DNA of 64,000 nt, from the NCBI RefSeq assembly GCF_030388665.1, contig NZ_CP128846.1, forward strand, positions 2,768,001 through 2,832,000, in the 5' to 3' direction. The position numbers and the translations under genes are program-made. Position 1 is the first letter of the stretch. Every line of letters starts with the position of its first letter. The notes under the pieces are model-generated. The model did no database searches, was not told the origin of the DNA, and was given only the letters and a program-made list of their open reading frames with translations. The DNA comes from Streptomyces flavofungini (GTDB lineage: Bacteria; Actinomycetota; Actinomycetes; Streptomycetales; Streptomycetaceae). Of the stretch, positions 59,149 to 64,000 are shown piece after piece.

Positions 59149-59303
59149 ACGGCCAAGGATCGCGCACGCACCCGATCCGACCCGGCGCACCCGATCCGAA
59201 CCGGCCCGCTCGACCCGAACCGGCCCGCTCGACCCGGCTCAGGGCGGCCCGCCCCGCTCGCCGCGCGTCCAGAAGCGACGGAAAGGGACCGTCACTTGTT
59301 CCC

Positions 59304-59322
59304 AAATTCTGCTTATGATTCG
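59304..59322. promoter_or_regulatory. LysR-site candidate 1 over the LysR promoter, probable leaderless start
   Basis: AAATTCTGCTTATGATTCG. It overlaps a -10 hexamer TATGAT (59314-59319) that lies six bases before the GTG start, so the mRNA is probably leaderless and the gene autoregulated. The same motif, reversed, occurs at 60272-60290. Confidence 0.6.
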
Positions 59323-59325
59323 ACC

Positions 59326-60231
59326 GTGTTCGACTCCCGGCACATCAGGTCCTTCCACGAAGTGGTCCGCACCGGCTCGTACTCCGCCGCGGCCCGCTCG
59401 CTCGGCTATACGCAACCGGCGATCACCCAGCAGATGAAGGCGCTCGAACGGTCCGTGGGCACGGTCCTTTTCACCCGTGTCGGCCGCCGGATGCGGCTGA
59501 CGGAGGCGGGCGAGGCACTCTCCCGGCACGCCGGTGTGATCCTCGGCAACATCGACGCGGCCCAGCAGCAGATGAACGCGATCACGCGGCTGCGCACCGG
59601 CCGGGTCAGACTGTGCGCGTTCCCGAGCGCCACGGCCACGCTGATACCGGAGGCGCTGGCCCGCCTCGCCCGCGACCACCGCGGCATCCGCGTCGAACTG
59701 CAGGAGTACGAGCCGCCGGAGTCCCTGCAGCGCCTGGTGCACGGCGACGCCGACGTCACCCTCGCCTTCACCTATCCCGGCCTGCTCGAGGAGGTGCCGG
59801 ACGAGGTCGTCGAAGTACCGCTGATGGAAGACCAGTTGACGGTCCTGATGCCCACCAGGCACCCGATGGCGCGGCGCCGCTCGGTGCGGCTCGCCGACCT
59901 GTCCGAGGAGCGCTGGATCGCCGGGTGCCTGCGCTGCCGCGCCAACTTCCTGCACGAGTGCGCCGAGCAGGGCTTCGCCCCGGACATCGCCTTCACCACC
60001 GACGACAACCTCGTCATCCAGAGCCTGGTCTCCGAGGGCCTCGGCATCGCGATGATGCCGGGCCTCGTCCTGAACTTCCTGTGCCACCGCTCGGTCACGG
60101 GCCGCCCGCTCGACCCGGCGTCGCGGCGGCAGGTGTCGGCGTACGTCCTGCGGGAGCACCTGCGCATTCCGGCCACGGCACTCGTGCTCGACGAGCTGAA
60201 GGCGGTCGCGGCCAACCGCGTGGGCTGCTGA
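59326..60231 (+). CDS. LysR-type regulator of the cysteine dioxygenase / YeiH module
   Basis: A 301-residue LysR protein. The HTH reads FDSRHIRSFHEVVRTGSYSAAARSLGYTQPAITQQMKALER (in parts). The substrate-binding domain starts at VRLCAFPSATATLIPEAL. GTG 59326 is used, with no ribosome site; a -10 box six bases upstream suggests a leaderless transcript. It is followed in the same direction by genes for a cysteine dioxygenase-like enzyme and a YeiH-type exporter. In enterobacteria the sulfite-sensing LysR protein YeiE sits beside yeiH, so a sulfite or cysteine-derived inducer is a reasonable proposal. Confidence 0.9.
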   Translation: MFDSRHIRSFHEVVRTGSYSAAARSLGYTQPAITQQMKALERSVGTVLFTRVGRRMRLTEAGEALSRHAGVILGNIDAAQQQMNAITRLRTGRVRLCAFPSATATLIPEALARLARDHRGIRVELQEYEPPESLQRLVHGDADVTLAFTYPGLLEEVPDEVVEVPLMEDQLTVLMPTRHPMARRRSVRLADLSEERWIAGCLRCRANFLHECAEQGFAPDIAFTTDDNLVIQSLVSEGLGIAMMPGLVLNFLCHRSVTGRPLDPASRRQVSAYVLREHLRIPATALVLDELKAVAANRVGC

Positions 60232-60271
60232 CCGGACCGGCCACGGGCCACCGCGTCGGCCGTTGAACGGG

Positions 60272-60290
60272 CAAAACATAAGCACTTTTT
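60272..60290. promoter_or_regulatory. LysR-site candidate 2 upstream of the dioxygenase operon
   Basis: The reverse complement reads AAAAAGTGCTTATGTTTTG and matches candidate 1 at 14 of 19 positions, including the whole core TGCTTATG. It lies 61-79 bp before the start codon, the usual activator position. Confidence 0.6.
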
Positions 60291-60350
60291 GAGGTCACGC
60301 CAAAGAACTGTCGTTGGACGTGATGGATGGGGCGGGCCGACCCTGCCGGT

Positions 60351-60932
60351 ATGACCACCCCCACCGCGCACACCCGCACCGCGACCGCCCGCCCCTGTAC
60401 GACGCCGCGCCTCGACGCGCTCGTCGCGGAGATACGCGAGGCCGTCGGCCGCGGCCTCCCCCCGGACCTGACCGCGTACCTGGTGGGCGAGCGCCTCGCC
60501 CCGCACCTGGGCACCGCCGACCTGCTCACCCCCGAGCAGTGCGAGGGCGACCCCGACCGCTACCGCCAGCACCTCCTGCACGCCGAGAGCGACGGCAGCT
60601 TCTCCCTCGTCGGCCTGGTGTGGCTGCCCGGCCAGCGCACGTCCGTGCACGACCACGTGTCGTGGTGCGTGACCGGCGTGCACGAGGGCGAGGAGCACGA
60701 GCGGCGCTACCGGCTCGTGCCCGCCGAGGACGGCGTTCCCGCCCACCTCGTCGCCACGGAGGACGTGGTGAACCCGCAGGGCGCGGTGTGCGGCTTCGCG
60801 CCGCCCGGGGACATCCACCGGGTGTGGAACGCGGGCGCGGGACGCGCGATCTCCCTGCACGTCTACGGCGCGGACATCGGACGGCTCGGCAGCAGCGTGC
60901 GCCGGGTGTACGACCTCCCGGCCGACCGCTGA
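60351..60932 (+). CDS. Cysteine dioxygenase-family thiol dioxygenase
   Basis: A 193-residue cupin. The Fe ligands expected in CDO are present: H100 and H102 (SVHDHVSW) and H156 (PPGDIHRVWN). C106 lies four residues after the HxH, near the place of the crosslinked Cys of mammalian CDO. It would oxidise cysteine (or a related thiol such as 3-mercaptopropionate) to the sulfinate with O2. ATG 60351; no strong ribosome site. Its TGA shares one base with the ATG of the exporter gene, so the pair is translationally coupled. Confidence 0.88.
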   Translation: MTTPTAHTRTATARPCTTPRLDALVAEIREAVGRGLPPDLTAYLVGERLAPHLGTADLLTPEQCEGDPDRYRQHLLHAESDGSFSLVGLVWLPGQRTSVHDHVSWCVTGVHEGEEHERRYRLVPAEDGVPAHLVATEDVVNPQGAVCGFAPPGDIHRVWNAGAGRAISLHVYGADIGRLGSSVRRVYDLPADR

Positions 60933-61996
60933 TGGCCCTGCTCGGACAGCGCCCGCCGAGGACGGCGTCGGCGCCGCGTCCGCCTGTGCCCGTCACCGGC
61001 CCCTGGCCGGGCCTCGCCCTGGCCGCGGCGGGCGTCGCCGTCGCCTGGCTGACGCACCGGCTCGTGCCGGACGTGCCGATGCTGACGGTCGCCATCGTCC
61101 TCGGCCTCGCCGCCGCGCAGGTGCCGGGTTCCCGGGTGTGGGTACGCGGCTGGGCCAGGCCCGGCCTCACCTTCGCCGCGAAGCGCCTGATGCGGGTCGG
61201 CGTGGTGCTGCTCGGCCTGAAGCTCAGCCTGCGTGATGTGCTCGGGGTCGGCTGGGCGACCGTCGCGATGGTGCTCGTGGTGGTCGCGGCGACGTTCTTC
61301 GGCACCTGGTGGCTCGGCCGGAAGCTGGGCCTGCCCGGCGACCAGCCGCTCCTCATCGCCACCGGCTACTCGATCTGCGGGGCCTCGGCGATCGGCGCGG
61401 TCAGCGACGTCTCCCGCAGCGAGGAGCGCGACACGGCCGCGTCGGTGGCGGTGGTGACGCTCTGCGGGACGCTCGCCATCGCCGTGCTCCCCCTGCTCCA
61501 GGGGCCGTTGGGGCTCACCGACGCGGAGTTCGGGCGCTGGGTCGGGGCGAGCGTGCACGACGTGGGCCAGGTCGTCGCCACCGCGCAGACCGCGGGGGGC
61601 ACGGCCCTCGGCGAGGGCGTCCTCGTCAAGCTGATGCGGGTGGCGCTGCTCGCGCCGCTGGTCGCGGGCGTGGCGATCGCGGTACGGGCCCGGCGCGCGG
61701 CCTCGGCGGCCGGGACCCCCGACGCCGGTGAGCGGCGGCCGCCGCTGGTGCCGCTGTTCGTCGCGGGGTTCGTGGCGATGGTCGGCGTACGCAGCACCGG
61801 CTGGCTCCCGGACCCGGCGCTCGACGCGGCCGGGGTCGCCCAGGAACTGCTGCTCGCCGCCGCCCTGTTCGGCCTCGGCAGCGCGGTGGACCTGCGGACG
61901 CTGGTGCGCACCGGGGGCCGGGTGGGGCTCGTGGGGCTGTGCGCATGGGTGGTGGTCGGCGGGGTGTCGTACGCGGGGGTGTGCCTGACCGCGTGA
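60932..61996 (+). CDS. YeiH-family (UPF0324) putative sulfur-compound exporter
   Basis: A 354-residue polytopic protein with about ten TMs. GLKLSLRDVL and ATGYSICGASAIGAVS are the YeiH family signatures, with a second half GASVHDVGQVVATAQTAG. YeiH proteins are proposed to export sulfate, sulfite or organosulfonates. Coupling to a cysteine dioxygenase gene suggests that it removes the sulfite, sulfate or sulfinate produced from cysteine. ATG 60932 overlaps the preceding stop (TGATG). The stop is in a 22-bp tandem repeat. Confidence 0.9.
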   Translation: MALLGQRPPRTASAPRPPVPVTGPWPGLALAAAGVAVAWLTHRLVPDVPMLTVAIVLGLAAAQVPGSRVWVRGWARPGLTFAAKRLMRVGVVLLGLKLSLRDVLGVGWATVAMVLVVVAATFFGTWWLGRKLGLPGDQPLLIATGYSICGASAIGAVSDVSRSEERDTAASVAVVTLCGTLAIAVLPLLQGPLGLTDAEFGRWVGASVHDVGQVVATAQTAGGTALGEGVLVKLMRVALLAPLVAGVAIAVRARRAASAAGTPDAGERRPPLVPLFVAGFVAMVGVRSTGWLPDPALDAAGVAQELLLAAALFGLGSAVDLRTLVRTGGRVGLVGLCAWVVVGGVSYAGVCLTA

Positions 61997-62056
61997 GGCT
62001 GCCCGGACGACCGGGTGAGGCTGCCCGGACGACCGCGTGAGCGTGCCCGGACGCGC
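61993..62056. repeat. 22-bp tandem repeat across the YeiH-type gene stop codon
   Basis: Units starting GTGAGGCTGCCCGGACGACC at 61993 and 62015, plus a degenerate one at 62037; every unit contains TGA. Confidence 0.9.
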
Positions 62057-62104
62057 GCCGCCCGGGCCGCGGAGGTCGGCCCGGGCGGGGGGGGTGCGGC
62101 TCTG

Positions 62105-62974
62105 TCAGCGCAGGCGGGCGCGGGCGAGCTGGCGGGACTGTGCCACCAGGCGGTCCGCGGAGTCCCAGACCTCGGCGTCCTCCTCCAGGAAGCCGCCGGC
62201 GAGGTTGCGGGTGGTGATGGCGACGCGCAGCGGTCCGGGAGCGGGCCTGGCCCGCACGTGGACGGTGAGCTCGATGGTGGGCACCCAGCCGGAGAGGCCC
62301 ATCTCGAACGCCGTCGGCGGCAGCGCGTCCACGGCGAGCAGCAGCGACAGCGGATCCGCGTCGCGCCCGTCGGCGAGCCCGAACCACGCCCGCATCTCGC
62401 CCTTGCCCGACGGCCGGCCGAGCGCCCAGCCGAGCGTGGACGGGTCCAGCTTCAGCCACAGCCGGTCGGCGATCGCGGACGAGCCGGGCACCGCGCGCTG
62501 CTCGGCGGGGGCGTCGTCGGCGCCGAAGCACTGGTCGACCGGGGGCAGCTGCGGGGGCTCGGCGGTCGTGCGCACGTCGTCGGGCAGGGCGTCCAGGTCT
62601 CCGTACGAGGCGAGCACGCGCAGCCGCTCGACCTCGGTGCCGTCGGCCTCGAACTGCACCAGGGAGGCCTGTCCGGTGGAGAGGCCGCGTCCCGTGCGCA
62701 CGGTCTCGGTGCGGATCACGGCGGGACCCGGGTCGGACGCCGTCAGATAGTGCGCGGAGATCGTGAACGGGTCGGAGTGCGGCAGCGCGTCCGCGAGGGC
62801 GCGGCCGACGACGGCGAGGAGATAGCCGCCGTTGACGGCGTTGACGATGGTCCAGCCCGCGGAGAGGTCGATGTCGTAGACGCCGGGCTCCCGCCGGGCG
62901 ACCGCCGTGTCGCGGTCGAACTCGCTGTCCCCGACCGTGGCGCGCACCGTGGGCGCCGCTGCTGTGTCAGCCAT
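62105..62974 (-). CDS. TesB-type acyl-CoA thioesterase (double hot-dog)
   Basis: A 289-residue protein. The N-terminal hot-dog (SAGWTIVNAVNGGYLLAVVGRAL) and the C-terminal one (GWVPTIELTVHVRARP, FLEEDAEVWDSADRLVAQSRQLA) match the TesB-like thioesterase group common in actinobacteria, which hydrolyses acyl-CoAs. ATG 62974 gives MADTAAAP; no ribosome site is seen. A TACGTT -10-like box six bases upstream would allow a leaderless transcript, though the TRIC gene ends only 25 bp before it on the same strand. Substrate unknown. Confidence 0.88.
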   Translation of the reverse strand: MADTAAAPTVRATVGDSEFDRDTAVARREPGVYDIDLSAGWTIVNAVNGGYLLAVVGRALADALPHSDPFTISAHYLTASDPGPAVIRTETVRTGRGLSTGQASLVQFEADGTEVERLRVLASYGDLDALPDDVRTTAEPPQLPPVDQCFGADDAPAEQRAVPGSSAIADRLWLKLDPSTLGWALGRPSGKGEMRAWFGLADGRDADPLSLLLAVDALPPTAFEMGLSGWVPTIELTVHVRARPAPGPLRVAITTRNLAGGFLEEDAEVWDSADRLVAQSRQLARARLR

Positions 62975-62999
62975 ACCGGCAACGTACAACACAAAACTA

Positions 63000-63677
63000 C
63001 TAAGCGGTAGCTTTATGCTCTGGCTCCTCCGACGCCGAGGAGCGGCGGTTCCACGCGCGCGGCGCCCGCCAGTGGTAGTGCATCGCGAGCAGTCGCAGGA
63101 CGAACGCCGTGACGATGGCCAGCGCCGTCGTCAGGCCGTTCAGCGTGTCGAAGCGGATGCACAGGGCGACGATGGTGGCCCCCACGATGGCGGGGACCGC
63201 GTAGAGGTCGCGGTCCCAGCGCACCAGGGACGGGACCTCGTTGGCGATGATGTCGCGCAGCACGCCGCCGCCCACCGCCGTGGCCAGGCCCAGGGTCGCC
63301 GACGCGGTCAGGCCGAGCCCGTGGTCGTACGCCTTCGTGGTGCCCGTGACGCAGAACAGGCCGAGGCCCGCCGCGTCGAAGACGTTCACCGCGAACTGGG
63401 TGCGCTCGACCTGCGGGTGCAGGAAGAACACAAGGAGCGCGGCGAACAGCGGGGTGAGGAAGTAGCCGAGGTCCGTGAACGCGGCCGGAGGCACCGCGCC
63501 GATCACCAGGTCGCGGAAGAGGCCGCCGCCCAGGGCCGTGACCTCGGCGAGCACGGCGATGCCGAAGACGTCGAAGTTCTTGCGGACGGCGAGGAGGGCG
63601 CCGGAGATCGCGAAGACGAAGATGCCGACGATGTCCAGTGCGTGCTGGACCCCCGGACTGAACAGTTCCTGAAGCAC
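63000..63677 (-). CDS. TRIC-family (UPF0126) cation channel
   Basis: A 225-residue membrane protein made of two homologous three-TM repeats plus a seventh TM. Each repeat carries the family motif: GGGLFRD in the first and GGGVLRD in the second. Prokaryotic TRIC channels conduct K+. The C-terminus is a basic and acidic tail (RRSSASEEPEHKATA). GTG 63677. It precedes the thioesterase gene by 25 bp. Confidence 0.94.
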   Translation of the reverse strand: MLQELFSPGVQHALDIVGIFVFAISGALLAVRKNFDVFGIAVLAEVTALGGGLFRDLVIGAVPPAAFTDLGYFLTPLFAALLVFFLHPQVERTQFAVNVFDAAGLGLFCVTGTTKAYDHGLGLTASATLGLATAVGGGVLRDIIANEVPSLVRWDRDLYAVPAIVGATIVALCIRFDTLNGLTTALAIVTAFVLRLLAMHYHWRAPRAWNRRSSASEEPEHKATA

Positions 63678-63708
63678 GCCGCATTGTCCCCCGGCCGGGG
63701 GTCACCCC

Positions 63709-63925
63709 CGCATCGCCGGCTCCGCCGAGCTCGTCCTCAATCGCCGGACGGGCTTTCCCCCCGCCCATCCGCCCTTCGTCCGGCAAGCCGGGCATTCCCC
63801 CGCCCATCCGCCGTCACTTCCGGCGGGCCGGGCAAGCGGCGAAAGCCTCCCGCCCGCCCCTGAAACGGGGCGGGCGGGAAGAAGAGCCCGTCCGGCGATT
63901 GAGGACGAGGCCGCAGGCCGATCGG
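63709..63925. repeat. Dispersed repeats in a perfect 24-base inverted pair with an internal terminator hairpin
   Basis: Arms 63730-63753 and 63886-63909 are exact reverse complements (CTCGTCCTCAATCGCCGG.. / ..CCGGCGATTGAGGACGAG). The 132-bp interior holds CCGCCCATCCGCC direct repeats (63761-, 63801-) and the hairpin at 63848-63879. Confidence 0.85.
63848..63879 (-). terminator. Hairpin downstream of the right-edge gene
   Basis: A 13-bp perfect stem TCCCGCCCGCCCC (63848-63860) with 63867-63879, loop TGAAAC, about 54 bp after the stop of the partial gene. Confidence 0.8.
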
Positions 63926-63932
63926 CGTGAGG

Positions 63933-64000
63933 TCAGTCCTTCGTCGCGTCGGTCGCCTTGGCGGCAGGCTCCTCCTTCGCCGGGGCAGCGTCACCCTCGG
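63933..64000 (-). CDS. C-terminal end of an unidentified gene, partial
   Basis: The reverse strand is open from the window edge to a TGA at 63935-63933 and encodes EGDAAPAKEEPAAKATDATKD. This Ala/Lys/Glu-rich tail is a typical disordered C-terminus and does not identify the protein. Confidence 0.55.
   Translation of the reverse strand, partial: EGDAAPAKEEPAAKATDATKD

Overview
This is high-GC actinobacterial chromosomal DNA, almost certainly Streptomyces or a close relative. The signs are strong third-codon-position G/C bias, frequent GTG starts with purine-rich ribosome sites, Tat and lipoprotein export signals, and the gene order. As I recall it, the chain serA - ilvC - ilvN - ilvB - GGDEF/EAL gene ... 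gatB - gatA - gatC ... second GGDEF/EAL gene - ligA ... mnmA - cysteine desulfurase is the S. coelicolor core-chromosome order around SCO5486-SCO5520. The window is therefore mostly conserved core. I see no prophage, integrase, transposase, biosynthetic cluster, CRISPR array, tRNA or rRNA.

Layout. 1-4.0 kb: end of an acyltransferase gene, an iodotyrosine-deiodinase-type nitroreductase, and a divergent old-yellow-enzyme / Asp-nucleophile hydrolase pair. 4.0-8.2 kb: proline catabolism (proline dehydrogenase then P5C dehydrogenase) with a divergent PucR-type regulator. 8.2-12.4 kb: isochorismatase-type hydrolase, GlxA-type regulator, TetR regulator and a decayed MFS exporter. 12.5-18.1 kb: serA and the ilvB-ilvN-ilvC branched-chain operon, headed by a visible attenuation leader (13-residue peptide rich in Ile/Leu/Val plus a Rho-independent terminator). 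18.2-21.3 kb: membrane GGDEF protein with a degenerate EAL domain and a BldD-like box. 21.7-25.6 kb: 2-hydroxyacid dehydrogenase, aldo/keto reductase, a lipoprotein sugar dehydrogenase and a DUF6191-type protein. 25.6-31.4 kb: large LuxR-type ATPase regulator, small proteins, a winged-helix regulator, an acidic membrane protein and a GNAT acetyltransferase. 31.4-36.0 kb: MMPL transporter and Tat-exported phospholipase C. 36.2-39.8 kb: gatB, a small coupled gene, gatA, gatC (Glu-tRNA/Asp-tRNA amidotransferase). 40-45 kb: mannosyltransferase-like membrane enzyme and an RmdB-like GGDEF-EAL protein. 45.2-50.2 kb: ligA, MetE-like protein, SDR, a frameshifted LOG-type gene and DUF427. 50.3-56.4 kb: second GlxA regulator with divergent reductase, mnmA, amidase, cysteine desulfurase, DUF4190 and a 50-residue membrane protein. 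56.5-64 kb: TetR, hydrolase, WYL regulator, a LysR - cysteine dioxygenase - YeiH sulfur module, TesB-type thioesterase, TRIC channel and the end of one more gene.

How the parts work together: nitrogen and carbon (proline breakdown, serine and branched-chain synthesis), tRNA quality (GatCAB; cysteine desulfurase with MnmA for 2-thiouridine), c-di-GMP signalling (two membrane proteins), and a small regulon proposed to oxidise cysteine and export the sulfur product.

Beyond the genes, four sequence patterns stand out: (i) short tandem duplications that repeatedly span stop codons (eight cases); (ii) a roughly 33-35 bp palindromic element inserted into two genes, in frame in one and frameshifting the other; (iii) 24-base dispersed repeats arranged as long inverted pairs in gene ends; (iv) motifs shared between regulator genes and their likely targets.
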